DNA from: Planctomycetota bacterium
Lineage (GTDB): Bacteria; Planctomycetota; MHYJ01; JACPRB01
Direction of reading: 5' to 3'
DNA: 60,276 nt
NCBI GenBank assembly: GCA_016209705.1
Contig: JACQVR010000004.1
Coordinates: 1 to 60,276 of the forward strand
Position numbers and translations under genes: made by a program. The notes beneath the pieces are model-generated. The model worked only from the letters and a program-made list of their open reading frames with translations. It did not search any database and was not told where the DNA came from. This document shows, piece after piece, positions 35,518 through 44,171 of this stretch (within the stretch, counting starts at the first letter, position 1; every line of letters starts with the position of its first letter).

Positions 35518-36095
35518 GATCGGTCGGGAGGCGGCACCGATTTGAGCCATTCTTCGCATGCCGTCCGCTGGCGCGGCACATCGTCCCGCTCCAGGATGAG
35601 CCTCAAGCTCTCGTGCGCATTGTACGCCACGGCGGCGGATGAATCCGCCAGGGCGGCCGTCAACCCCGCGCGCAGCCGCGCCCCATCGCCGAACGCCGAC
35701 AGCGCCAGAGCGGCGGTGCGACGGACTTCCAACCGCTCGTCGCCGGAAAGCAATTTCAACATCGTCTCCATCGCGCCGCGATCCCCGCAGGCGGCCAGCA
35801 CCCGACAGGACTCGATGCGCACGCCCGGATCCGGATCGGACAACATCGGCTGGACGAGCGCCGACGCGCGCGACGTCCCGCTGAGACCGACAGCCACGAC
35901 CGCGCCGGTTCGTGCCAGCGGATCCGGATCCCGGAGCAGCATTTCCAGTCTGGATACCGCGATCGGGTCCCGCATGCGAACGGCCTCGATGGCGCCGAGA
36001 TACCGTTCGTAAGCGTCTCCGCTGCGGACGTTGGGCGTCGGCGAGGCGCGACACCCCACGGCCGCGAGCGCTGCGGCGAAGCACAGGATTCTCAT
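35514..36095 (-). CDS. HEAT-repeat lipoprotein
   Basis: The 193-residue protein has a signal and lipobox (CFAAALAAVGC), then about five HEAT/PBS-type repeats (for example DPDPLARTGAVVAVGLSGT and DPDPGVRIESCRVLAACGD). Such repeats make protein-binding solenoids. It is translationally coupled to the DUF366 gene. The upstream amidase gene ends 42 bases away in the same direction, so amidase, HEAT lipoprotein and DUF366 may be one operon. Confidence 0.7.
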   Translation of the reverse strand: MRILCFAAALAAVGCRASPTPNVRSGDAYERYLGAIEAVRMRDPIAVSRLEMLLRDPDPLARTGAVVAVGLSGTSRASALVQPMLSDPDPGVRIESCRVLAACGDRGAMETMLKLLSGDERLEVRRTAALALSAFGDGARLRAGLTAALADSSAAVAYNAHESLRLILERDDVPRQRTACEEWLKSVPPPDRS

Positions 36096-36137
36096 CGTGA
36101 CGAGGATTATAGCCGGCGGCGCGGCGCCGATGCGAGC

Positions 36138-37061
36138 TTATCCCCGGACCGCATATTTCCGGATCGCCTCCGCCAGCAATTCCGCCAACTTCTGGCGATG
36201 AGCCGGATCGGCGAGTTCCCTTTCGCCCTCTGGATTCGAGATGAACTCGAGTTCCACCAGCACCGCCGGAGCTTCCGTCAACTTGATCACCTTGAACCCC
36301 GCCTCCTTGATGCCACGGTCTTCGGTATTCAGGTTCGAACGAAAGAGCGATCGGATCTCGGCCGCCAGCCTCCTGGATCCCGACCGGCCGAACTCCAGCC
36401 CACGGGCGACATACACTTCGAAGCCTCGCGGATCGGGAGTCCAATGCCAGTTGGAATGAATCGAGATGAATAGATCCGGAGCGGCCCGGTTCGAAACGGC
36501 CACCCGATGCAGGAGGTCCTCGTCGGTGTCTTCGGAGAAATGCCGGTCCGTCGTCCTGGTCATGATGACTTGAACGCCCATCGCTTCGAGCAGGCGCTGG
36601 AGTCGAAGGCTGACATCCAGGGCGACGTCCTTCTCCATCAGCCCCGACGCCGCCTTGCCGCCGGTGTGCACGCCTCCATGGCCGGCGTCCACGACCACCT
36701 TGAACGGCCGTCCGATCGGATTCCCTCGCGGCGTCGCGGGCGCTCGAACGGCCGGTTCCGCTCTCGACTTCGCGCGGCGTTCAATGAGCGCGACGAGCTC
36801 GGCCGGAAAGACGATGCGCCCTCCGGAAACCTGGACGGGCGTCGAAAGATAGCGCGTCTCCCCGTTGATCACGGCGACCGCCAGCCCCGGAGCGACGGCG
36901 AGAGCCAAGCCGGGGCCGCGGAGCATCTCCCGCCCGGACAGGACATCCGTCGTATGCGTGAGCTCGAATCGCCGAACGATGCGGTCGATGTCGCTGGATC
37001 CTGAATCGTCGCCGCCGACGGCCAGAAGGCCCGCCAGGATGAAGCGCGTCGCCAGAAACAT
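36138..37061 (-). CDS. N-acetylmuramoyl-L-alanine amidase (Amidase_3)
   Basis: This 307-residue secreted zinc amidase cleaves the peptide stem from peptidoglycan glycans. It has a signal peptide, an N-terminal beta-rich region (about 30-110, possibly AMIN-like), and a C-terminal Amidase_3 domain. Zinc and catalytic residues are visible in VVDAGHGG (His), GLMEKD (Glu), ISIHSN (His) and VELEFISN (Glu). The layout matches periplasmic AmiC-type enzymes used in cell separation. Confidence 0.9.
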   Translation of the reverse strand: MFLATRFILAGLLAVGGDDSGSSDIDRIVRRFELTHTTDVLSGREMLRGPGLALAVAPGLAVAVINGETRYLSTPVQVSGGRIVFPAELVALIERRAKSRAEPAVRAPATPRGNPIGRPFKVVVDAGHGGVHTGGKAASGLMEKDVALDVSLRLQRLLEAMGVQVIMTRTTDRHFSEDTDEDLLHRVAVSNRAAPDLFISIHSNWHWTPDPRGFEVYVARGLEFGRSGSRRLAAEIRSLFRSNLNTEDRGIKEAGFKVIKLTEAPAVLVELEFISNPEGERELADPAHRQKLAELLAEAIRKYAVRG

Positions 37062-37112
37062 GCTGTTCCCCCTCGGATTTCGCCTGCCGTTGTACTCTAT
37101 CTCATCGCCGGA

Positions 37113-38429
37113 TCAGGGTTTCTTCTTCGCCTCCTCTTCCGTGCACCGCCGGAGCACAAACAGACCCTTGGCGGCCTTCTGCTGATACAGGCAGCCGGAA
37201 GTGTCGAACAAGTACTCCTCGTACTCGAATCTTCCCTTGCGCACGAGCGCCTGGATGAGTTCCTGCTCTCCATCCGCCGTCCGGACCCGGCCCGGCGCGT
37301 GCGTCTCGAAGATCTCCAGCATCGGCAAATCCGAGAACGGCTTCAGCACGCGCATCGCGTACGTCGTGGGCTTCGCCAGCACGAAATGGCGGGCCAAAAT
37401 ATAGCCCGCGTCCGCCAGGAACGTCGCTTCCGGAGCGTTGAATTTCTTCTCCGACTTCTGGCCGGACACCTCGCGGCTCGCGGAAAAGGCCCCTTGCGCC
37501 AGCACCGCCTCCTCTTTGAATACGGACCGCGGTGCCCCGGGAACCTCCAGAACCAGCTCGTGATCGATCTTCTGATACGACCCATCGATCGCGCAGAGGC
37601 CGCGCGATGTGGACGTTCGCCGTCCCCCTTCGCGGTCCTCGAGAACCATCTCGAGTTCGAATGCGTAGACGGTCCGGCCCTCCACCGTGTCCCGCCGACA
37701 CCGCGTGCGTTGGTAGCCGAGTTTGCGCCCGCCGACGTGGATCGCATGCCAGCGCTCGCCGAGGATCCCCGGCTCCAGCGATGCCTCTCGCAAAACGTCC
37801 GCGGCACGGCGCAGTGATTCCCGCTGCGCCGGCTGCAACGGCGGGCCCGCCCCGAACGTCGCCATCGTTTGCTCCGCCACCTTCACCAGGCGATCCTTGT
37901 CTTTCCGCTCGGCGATCGCGTTGAACATGAAATACTCGGTGAGCTGGCGCTGGACGAAAAAGCGGACCATGATGAGGTCCTTCTTCCCCCCTCCTTCTTG
38001 AACGCTCTGGACGTGGAACGTGCAGGCGTAGGCCGGGTAACCTCCGATCGGCTGCCGACGATCGGAAAGCTTCTCGAACCCGGGATACGCGCGGGGAGCG
38101 TTTTTCAAGAATTCCTCGATGACCGTGCTCAAGGGCGTGGGTTGCCGCGGTTCCTGGTACTCCATCCACATGGCGCCATCCAAGAGGGTTCCGGGCGGCG
38201 ACACGATGCGGAAGAGGACGGGAGGTTTTTCATCAACCCGCGGCCAGCCCGCCGGCAGGCGCATCGAGAAGTCATAATCCCGGCTCTCCACACGCCCCGC
38301 GAGATCGGGCTCCTTCTCCGCCTCCTGGGCCATGGCCGTCGAAAGGACCGCTAGAGGAGCGACGAGCCCGACGGCGCGAAGGGCCGCCGCCCGAGGGAAT
38401 CTCGTCCGCGCCTTCCCGACTTCACGCAT
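37113..38429 (-). CDS. Secreted protein of unknown function
   Basis: The 438-residue protein has a signal peptide ending in LSTAMAQ. An N-terminal domain (about 40-190) looks like a PsbP/DcrB-type module (YDFSMRLPAGWPRV, VRFFVQRQLTEYFMFNAIA). A second domain (about 215-400) has a beta-rich pattern starting with HAIHVGGRKLGYQ. ATG 38429 is preferred over 38483 because it begins the signal peptide and follows a GGAGAGG site. I do not recognise a named family for the whole protein. Confidence 0.6.
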   Translation of the reverse strand: MREVGKARTRFPRAAALRAVGLVAPLAVLSTAMAQEAEKEPDLAGRVESRDYDFSMRLPAGWPRVDEKPPVLFRIVSPPGTLLDGAMWMEYQEPRQPTPLSTVIEEFLKNAPRAYPGFEKLSDRRQPIGGYPAYACTFHVQSVQEGGGKKDLIMVRFFVQRQLTEYFMFNAIAERKDKDRLVKVAEQTMATFGAGPPLQPAQRESLRRAADVLREASLEPGILGERWHAIHVGGRKLGYQRTRCRRDTVEGRTVYAFELEMVLEDREGGRRTSTSRGLCAIDGSYQKIDHELVLEVPGAPRSVFKEEAVLAQGAFSASREVSGQKSEKKFNAPEATFLADAGYILARHFVLAKPTTYAMRVLKPFSDLPMLEIFETHAPGRVRTADGEQELIQALVRKGRFEYEEYLFDTSGCLYQQKAAKGLFVLRRCTEEEAKKKP

Positions 38430-38657
38430 TTTCACCTCTCCTTCTATCTTTATCGACATGAAACCCCGCTTCTCTGGCATCAATTATAGAAAAATGCCCC
38501 GGGAATGAATCAATGAGACGGCCGGGGGGAGGTGATTCCGGCGGAGAAGGCGTCCATTCGAACGCCCCGCTTCGCCGTCGTGCGAGATTGCGAAAGCCCG
38601 ACATCCTCCGAAGCTTTTTCAAGAAGCTCGGATCTTCAGAAGGCTTCGCAGGGCATC

Positions 38658-38689
38658 CTCCTTCGCCCGTTTATGGAAAGGCGAAGGAG
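38658..38689 (-). terminator. Hairpin downstream of the split gene
   Basis: CTCCTTCGCC (38658-38667) and GGCGAAGGAG (38680-38689) form a perfect 10-bp stem with a 12-nt loop, 13 bases beyond the minus-strand stop at 38702. No T run follows. The rest of 38484-38701 holds no gene; CCGAAGCTTTTTCAAGAAGC near 38609 is another weak inverted repeat. Confidence 0.5.
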
Positions 38690-38701
38690 AACGGTTCGCG
38701 G

Positions 38702-39268
38702 TCAGGCTTGCTTCACTTCACGGAGGATGTGGAGGCCGAAGAACGCCATGCCGAGCAAGCTGAACAGGGCGATCACATGATGACCGGCGGATCCCGCCAC
38801 GCTGCCGGTCGCTCCCGCGCCGTCGAACTTTTCGACCGGATCCACCGACATGTGAAAGCCCGTGACCAGCGTCGCGCCGCCGATGCGGGCGAAGAACTGG
38901 CCGAAATCGATGGTCGCCATGGGCACGCCGGACGTGCCCACCTGCCGGAGCGAAACGGCGTCCGGCGTGAATCGATGGAAGTAATCGGGATTTATCGGGC
39001 TGCGATAAGGGTGGCCGGAAACGATCGGGGTCGCCTAGCCGATGGCGGAGATAAATTTCCCCACCACCTCCTGAGCCGTCGGGGTGGGACGCTTGGTGGC
39101 GTCCAGGAATCCGAGGTGGTTGCACTGATTCATGTGCATCATCACCATGCGCCGAATAATCTCGTTGTCTTGAGACGTGGCGCCCGGAGCGTGAATGGAC
39201 ATCACCGCGAACAAGGCGACAAACGAAACTGCGAAGACCAGGCACGTCCTTACCACCCTTGCGCCCAT
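38702..39268 (-). pseudogene. Split membrane protein gene with in-frame TAG at 39037-39035
   Basis: The frame from ATG 39268 encodes 77 residues: a signal-like helix (VFAVSFVALFAVMSIHAPGA) and a His/Cys-rich MMHMNQCNHLGF segment. It then meets TAG. The same frame continues without another stop for 110 codons to TGA at 38702, ending in a transmembrane helix (VIALFSLLGMAFFGLHIL). Codons between the TAG and the first possible restart (GTG 38941) look coding, and no Shine-Dalgarno precedes that GTG. A nonsense mutation is likeliest; readthrough or two separate small genes are alternatives. I do not recognise the family. The His/Cys pattern loosely recalls reaction-centre cytochrome subunits, but no CxxCH is present. 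Confidence 0.55.
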
Positions 39269-39649
39269 ACGCCATCCACTTGTAACCTGCGGCCGTCACG
39301 TAGGTTCATTACGGGTTCCCCGAAATCTCCCCAAGAGCTACGCTATTAACAACCGCGCCTTGGCGCCTATTTAAAAATGGGTCAGCCAAAAAAGATATGG
39401 GTGACGCACGCGGAAGGGCGATCTGAGCCGGTGATCGAGGCGATTCTCGCCGCGGAAGGAATGAATCCTGCTCCGCTTTCGCCCCGATAGCCCGTAAAAG
39501 TATCTAAAGCCTCCGCGGGAGAGTTCGTCGTTCAAAGAGTGGGCGCCCCTGGCGGGCGCCTTCAAGCGGTATCGCGCTGGGTTTGTATACCTTTTGTCAT
39601 AGGGGCCATCGTGGCGACGGCGCCGGGAAATCCGAACCAGGACACGGAA
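39269..39649. other. Gap upstream of the ECF sigma gene
   Basis: No firm gene is seen. A 37-codon frame from ATG 39377 to TAG 39490 starts MGQPKKIWVTHAEG and has reasonable codon use, but is too short to call. Two short inverted repeats are visible, GGCGCC near 39362 and a perfect 7-bp stem (GGCGCCC with GGGCGCC) around 39542-39560. The frame of the sigma gene is open back to 39539, which is probably not translated. Confidence 0.4.
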
Positions 39650-40366
39650 ATGGGGGTCGGCCCGAGCCGGTTTCCCGCCACCCCGTGGTCCACGATTCTG
39701 CGGGCCGGCACGCGCGACGAATCGATTCGTCAAGACGCGCTGCATCGGCTCCTGCGGGTCTACTGGCGTCCCATCTACGTGTACATCCGCCGCCGCTGGG
39801 GAAAGTCCAACGAGGACGCCAAGGATCTCACGCAGGAATTCATCGTCACCGTGCTGAAGAAAGGCTTGTTTTCTGAAGCCGATCGGGAGCGCGGCACGTT
39901 CCGGTCGCTGCTGCGCAAGACGCTGCAAAATTTCCTGCGCAACCAGTACGCGGAAACGCGGGCGCAGCGCCGCGGCGGAAATCATCGCATTGTATCGCTC
40001 GATGCCGCCGCGAAGCGAAAGGCCGACGCGCTGATCCAGGACTCGGACGGACCCGAGCAGGCTTTCCGCCTCGAATGGATGCGAACGCTGTTCACCGCGG
40101 CGGTGATGGATCTCCGGCGCTCCTATGCGGCGGAAGGAAAGACGCTGTACATGGAAGTCTTCGACCGGTATCAGCTCTCCGGCGAAACCGACGTTTCCTA
40201 TGATTCCGTGGCCAAGGAGCTCAATCTGAAAATCTGGGACGTCACCAACTATCTCGCGGACGCGCGGCGCCGGTTGCGGAATTTCATTCAGGCCCGCGTC
40301 CGCCATTACTGCCTGTCGGAGGACGATTTCCGGGAGGAAATGGCCGACCTGCTGGGTAGGTTCTAA
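39650..40366 (+). CDS. ECF-type RNA polymerase sigma factor
   Basis: The 238-residue protein has region 2 (FPATPWSTILRAG, then YWRPIYVYIRRRWGKSNEDAKDLTQEF) and a C-terminal region-4-like segment (VSYDSVAKELNLKIWDVTNYLADARRRLR). The FPxTxWS start and the DAKDLTQEF core are typical of sigma factors abundant in planctomycetes, often linked to Ser/Thr kinases. A pseudokinase gene follows about 500 bp downstream. ATG 39650 is preferred; GTG 39611 is possible. No anti-sigma gene was recognised. Confidence 0.85.
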   Translation: MGVGPSRFPATPWSTILRAGTRDESIRQDALHRLLRVYWRPIYVYIRRRWGKSNEDAKDLTQEFIVTVLKKGLFSEADRERGTFRSLLRKTLQNFLRNQYAETRAQRRGGNHRIVSLDAAAKRKADALIQDSDGPEQAFRLEWMRTLFTAAVMDLRRSYAAEGKTLYMEVFDRYQLSGETDVSYDSVAKELNLKIWDVTNYLADARRRLRNFIQARVRHYCLSEDDFREEMADLLGRF

Positions 40367-40438
40367 CTAAAGTCCGAGATTGGAAGCTCGAAGTTAAGGA
40401 TTTGTACATAAATAAGTGATGCGATTTCTCGGGGAAAA

Positions 40439-40549
40439 CTTGAACCGCCGAAGCGGCCAAAACGCCAAAAGGATCGCCAAAAGAGATTCCGGTGGCGCTT
40501 TGGCGTTTTTGCGGTTTATCCGGAATTAGAGCACTTGTTTTGTCACGAG
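40439..40549 (+). repeat. CGCCAAAA-rich hairpin repeat, copy 2
   Basis: This full-length 111-nt copy opens CTTGAACCGCC, has several GCCAAAA words, then GGCGCTTTGGCG and TTTTTGCGGTTTATCCGGA, and ends AGAGCACTTGTTTTGTCACGA. The last 50 nt are nearly identical to the reverse complement of 46793-46842. The halves are complementary, so a long irregular hairpin forms. Confidence 0.85.
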
Positions 40550-40663
40550 CCCTAAGACCCCTCCCTGCCTTCCCGCTGGAGATCGCTGGACGTGGAGATG
40601 GGATTGCTCGCCTCCAGTGCCTTTCCTGCGTTTCAACGATTCGATATGATATCAGGAAATCTT

Positions 40664-40820
40664 GGAGAGATGAAGATCGGCAGGCGTCAGAAAATGATTC
40701 CTCATAAGAAATATCTCCATATCCATCCCATCTCCATATCTCCTAAGAACCTTTTCTTCGTGCCTGCGGGTCTCCGTGGTTACGTTCTTCTCCGTGCACT
40801 CCGATTTCTCAGTGACCTCC
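40664..40820 (+). repeat. Composite ATCTCCATATCTCC / CACGGAG repeat, copy 1
   Basis: The order of blocks is AGATCGGCAGGCGTCAGAAA, ATGATTC, ATCTCCATATC twice, then TCTTCGTGCCTGC, TCTCCGTGGTTACG and TTCTCCGTGCACTCCG. The reverse complement of 56505-56650 has the same blocks in the same order, so the two are diverged copies of one approximately 150-bp element. A truncated version is at 54386-54460. Confidence 0.75.
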
Positions 40821-40867
40821 AGGCTCCGGGTCAGGAAACCGCGTCTCGCTGCTTGTCCTGAACGGCC

Positions 40868-41725
40868 ATGGATCGATATCTCTCCGATGAAGAGCTCCGC
40901 AGAATCCAGCGCCTGATCGCCACGCCCCAGCCCTCGGAGAAGCCCGCCGAGACGGGACGTCCCATCTATCAATGGATGGGTCCCTATCGCCTGCACCAGA
41001 GGCTCAGTCCCCGTTCCTGGTTGGCGACCACCGACGAAGACGCTTCGCTCTCCGTCGTCCGGATCCTGGGATCCAACCTGCCCAAGCGCCGCCTCGACCA
41101 GATCGCTCGCCGACTTGAACGGCTCGCCCGTTTGAGCCATCCCGTGTTGAGCATCCAGGGCAAGCTCCAGAGCTGCGAAACGTGCCACTACCTTGTCCGG
41201 GAATACGTGCCGGGACGCAATCTGGCTCAAGTCGAGGTCCCCCCGGGGACCGCTTTGTACGTCGCCTACCAGATCGCCAATGCCCTTCAGTTCGCGCATG
41301 AGCGCCGCCAGGCCCACGGGCGGCTCACGCCTCAGAACATCCTCTTGGACTCCGTCGGCAATCCCTACGTGGTCGACTTCCAGATCCGGCGCTTGGAGGA
41401 GCAAGGGCTGATCACCGATTCGGTGGAACCCGAGTTGGACGTCACCGACATGGGAACCTTGTTCTTGTCGCTGATCACGGGCCTCCCCCTGGGAGAGGTC
41501 CTCATGACGGACCCGCTCCGGATGCTCAAACCGGTTTCTCCCCCGGTGGACCCGCTGCTTTTGAACATCGCCACCCGCGTCCTGGGAAAGGACTCGTTCC
41601 CCAGCGCCGGAGCCCTCGCGGACGCCCTGGGGGAAGCGTGCCGATACGCCTACGCGGACCCGGAGCCCGACACGGGACTGCTGGAAAAGTTTCAACGCCA
41701 CGCGGCCAAGAAGGCCGTTAAGTAG
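40868..41725 (+). CDS. Pseudokinase (degenerate Ser/Thr kinase fold)
   Basis: The 285-residue protein follows the kinase fold: an N-lobe-like strand region, [15 protein letters not shown] at the hinge, [23 protein letters not shown] at the catalytic loop and YVVDFQIRR at the DFG position. The HRD motif is HGR, the DFG is DFQ, and neither the glycine loop nor the VAIK lysine is recognisable, so it should lack activity. It sits between an ECF sigma factor and a GAF-AAA+ activator and may sense or scaffold for either. Confidence 0.7.
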   Translation: MDRYLSDEELRRIQRLIATPQPSEKPAETGRPIYQWMGPYRLHQRLSPRSWLATTDEDASLSVVRILGSNLPKRRLDQIARRLERLARLSHPVLSIQGKLQSCETCHYLVREYVPGRNLAQVEVPPGTALYVAYQIANALQFAHERRQAHGRLTPQNILLDSVGNPYVVDFQIRRLEEQGLITDSVEPELDVTDMGTLFLSLITGLPLGEVLMTDPLRMLKPVSPPVDPLLLNIATRVLGKDSFPSAGALADALGEACRYAYADPEPDTGLLEKFQRHAAKKAVK

Positions 41726-41829
41726 GGTCCCTCCGCCCCGAAACAGCCGCCCTACCGAATGGCGCGTCGCCAACAACGCATATTTGGGTGGCATTCCTGA
41801 AAGCCACCGACTTATATGATGTTGCGCAC

Positions 41830-44007
41830 ATGACCCAGCTCGAAATCAACGGCCTGACGATCCGGCGACTGCAACTCATCAATACGATTGTCACCGAGAT
41901 GTGCAAAGGGAGCCGGATCGAGGACATCGTCGAGGTGGTGCATCGCGAATTGCGCGAAATGATCGCGTTTGATCGCATCGGAATCGCCATGATCGATCGG
42001 GATCGCGACGATCTGGACGTGACGGTGCTGAAGACGCAAGGGGAAGTCCATCTGCCGATAGGTCATCTGAATCCGACCGGCGATCCGCGACTTCAATCGG
42101 TGATCTGGCGCGGCGAGAGTTTCATCTGCGGCGACCTGAAAAAGTTCCTGGAGCGCCATCCTGAATCGGATTCCGCGCGACGACTGACGCTGGAGGGAAT
42201 GCATTCGAACATGGCGCTTCCTCTGGTCGTCGGCACGGAGGTCCTCGGATACATGTCGATGTCTTCGCGCCAGCCCGAGGCGTTCACCGAAGAGCACGGA
42301 CAGATTCTCCAGGAAATCTCCGGCCACGTCGCCGTCGCCGCCGAGAAGGCCCGCCTCATCTCCCAACTCAGCGAAGGAAATCGGCGGCTGGAGCAAGCGA
42401 ACCGTGAACTACAGGAGGCGAACCAGCTCAAGGCCGAATTCCTGAAGAAAGTCGGGGAGGAGGTGGAACGGCAGACGGAGCAGTTGGGCCGGGCGGGAGA
42501 ACGCGAACGGCGGCTGCTGCGCATCGCGAACGCGGTCAATGCCTCCCTCGACCTGAACAATGTCTTCCACGTCGCCGTGCAGGAATTGCGGGATCTCATT
42601 CCCTTCGACCGCGCGAGCATCACGCTCGTGGACGAGACGGGACAGAATCTGCGTTTCGCGGCGCTGGAGCCGCCCGAACGTGAAATCCTGGGCAAGGACG
42701 CGACCATCCCTCTGAGGGGAACCAGCCTGGGCGAGGCGATCCTATCGGGGCGAACGGTGCTCCGGACGGACCTTTCGCAGGAGCCGCGCCGGGCCGAAGA
42801 GGATCTCTTGTTTTCGGCGGGCATCCGTTCGTGTCTGTTCACCCCCCTCGTCTTGCGCGGATCGGCCATCGGCACGTTCAACCTGTCCAGCGTCCGGCCG
42901 AACGCCTACGGCCAGGGCGAGGCGGTCTACATCGATCAGGTCGCGCAGAACATCACCCACGCGGTCGCCAACGCCCGCGCCTATGAAGAAATCCAGCGCC
43001 TCAAGGAAGAGCTCCATCGGGAGAACGTCTATCTCAAGGACGAACTGTCGACGGAGCATCACTTTTTCGAGATCGTCGGGACGCACCCGCAGCTCACCCA
43101 CGCCCTGCGCGACGCGGAACGGGTGGCGCTGACGGACGCCACGGTGCTGATCCGCGGGGAGACGGGAACGGGCAAGGAGCTCATCGCCCGCGCCATCCAT
43201 CGACTTTCGAGCCGACGTGATCGCGCCCTGATCAAGGTCAATTGCGCCGCCCTTCCGGAAACGCTGATCGCCAGCGAACTGTTCGGCCACGAGAAGGGAG
43301 CGTTCACCGGAGCCGTGGCGCGGAAACTCGGCCGTTTCGAGCTGGCGGAGGGCGGGACGATATTCCTCGACGAGATCGGGGACCTGCCTGCGGAAATCCA
43401 GGTCAAGGTTCTGCGCGTCCTTCAGGAGCGGGAGTTCGAACGGGTGGGAGGAACCCAGACGCTCAAGGCGGACGTCCGCATCATCGCCGCCACCAATCGA
43501 GATCTGGAGGCGCTGGTGGCATCGGGAAGCTTCCGGCAGGATCTTTACTACCGCCTGAACGTTTTTCCCGTCACCCTGCCCCCGCTTCGCGAGCGACCCG
43601 ACGACATTCGCGAACTGGCCATGCACTTCGTGCGCAAGTACGCGCGCCGCCAGAACAAGCGGATCACACGCATCTCCCACCGTTCCATGAACTTGCTGCA
43701 AACGTACCATTGGTCGGGCAACGTGCGCGAGCTGGAGAACCTCATCGAGCGGGCGGTCATCCTCTGCGAGGGCGACACGCTGTCCATCGACGAGCGCTGG
43801 CTTCATCCCCCCAGCGGGTCGGTCCCGCCGGGAGAATTCAAATCGATCGAGGAGATGGAGCAATATTGTCGCGATCTCCAGAAGCGCTTCTTCCAGAACC
43901 TCCTTCAAACCACGCGCGGCCGTGTCTACGGCCCCAAGGGCGCCGCCTCGATTCTCGGCCTCAAGCCCACTACACTTCAGGGAAAGTTGAAGAGGCTCGG
44001 GTTGTAA
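41830..44007 (+). CDS. Sigma54-dependent transcription activator with two GAF domains
   Basis: The 725-residue FhlA/NorR-like activator has GAF1 (about 15-180), a coiled coil (185-225), GAF2 (about 230-385), an AAA+ domain (about 415-640) with GETGTGKE, intact GAFTGA, Walker B FLDEIGD and RNDLYYR-type [10 protein letters not shown], and a C-terminal helix-turn-helix ([20 protein letters not shown]). GAF domains bind small ligands or gases and would control ATPase activity. A TATGAT 9 nt before ATG 41830 suggests a nearly leaderless mRNA. The next gene has a sigma54 promoter 110 bp after this gene's stop, so it is the likely direct target. Confidence 0.93.
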   Translation: MTQLEINGLTIRRLQLINTIVTEMCKGSRIEDIVEVVHRELREMIAFDRIGIAMIDRDRDDLDVTVLKTQGEVHLPIGHLNPTGDPRLQSVIWRGESFICGDLKKFLERHPESDSARRLTLEGMHSNMALPLVVGTEVLGYMSMSSRQPEAFTEEHGQILQEISGHVAVAAEKARLISQLSEGNRRLEQANRELQEANQLKAEFLKKVGEEVERQTEQLGRAGERERRLLRIANAVNASLDLNNVFHVAVQELRDLIPFDRASITLVDETGQNLRFAALEPPEREILGKDATIPLRGTSLGEAILSGRTVLRTDLSQEPRRAEEDLLFSAGIRSCLFTPLVLRGSAIGTFNLSSVRPNAYGQGEAVYIDQVAQNITHAVANARAYEEIQRLKEELHRENVYLKDELSTEHHFFEIVGTHPQLTHALRDAERVALTDATVLIRGETGTGKELIARAIHRLSSRRDRALIKVNCAALPETLIASELFGHEKGAFTGAVARKLGRFELAEGGTIFLDEIGDLPAEIQVKVLRVLQEREFERVGGTQTLKADVRIIAATNRDLEALVASGSFRQDLYYRLNVFPVTLPPLRERPDDIRELAMHFVRKYARRQNKRITRISHRSMNLLQTYHWSGNVRELENLIERAVILCEGDTLSIDERWLHPPSGSVPPGEFKSIEEMEQYCRDLQKRFFQNLLQTTRGRVYGPKGAASILGLKPTTLQGKLKRLGL

Positions 44008-44025
44008 GGAAATAACGTAAAATAC

Positions 44026-44050
44026 GTTGAAACAACTACGAAACCGTTGT
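44026..44050 (+). promoter_or_regulatory. Candidate upstream activator site
   Basis: Two overlapping inverted repeats, GTTG-AAA-CAAC (44026-44036) and ACAAC-N9-GTTGT (44032-44050), lie about 66-90 bp upstream of the sigma54 -24 element at 44116. That is a normal distance for an enhancer-binding protein site. The AAA+ activator encoded just upstream is the natural candidate to bind it. Confidence 0.4.
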
Positions 44051-44115
44051 ATCCTTATGACATGGGGGTAAGCGATCCTTAAGTTACTTGACTACATATT
44101 CTTATTATTGAATAT

Positions 44116-44131
44116 TGGCACGATATTTGTT
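44116..44131 (+). promoter_or_regulatory. Sigma54 (-24/-12) promoter
   Basis: TGGCACGATATTTGTT matches the TGGCACG-N4-TTGCW consensus at all but one base (TTGT for TTGC), with correct spacing. The predicted start near 44142 gives an approximately 30-nt leader with GAAGGG (44158-44163) 8 nt before ATG 44172. Confidence 0.75.
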
Positions 44132-44171
44132 AGTTATACAGGTGGTAGAGTTTATTCGAAGGGCAAACGAG

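Larger units (their letters stand above)
40367..40867. other. Repeat-filled gap between sigma factor and pseudokinase
   Basis: This 501-bp gap carries no gene. It contains the CGCCAAAA repeat (40439-40549) and the composite repeat (40664-40820), separately listed, with about 110 bp of unassigned sequence between them. An AT-rich patch at 40395-40425 could hold a promoter, but no clear -35/-10 pair was found. Confidence 0.6.

Noticed and set aside
34933..36444. 503-residue protein extending the DUF366 frame upstream
   Set aside because: Only the last 194 residues match the family, and ATG 35517 forms a 4-base overlap with the upstream gene; the remainder overlaps the HEAT lipoprotein and amidase genes in another frame.
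39377..39490. 37-residue protein upstream of the ECF sigma gene
   Set aside because: Codon use is plausible, but it is too short, lacks a ribosome site and has no recognised family.
44115..44171. N-terminal extension of the sigma70-family gene from 44115
   Set aside because: It would translate the sigma54 promoter; ATG 44172 has a good ribosome site at proper spacing.
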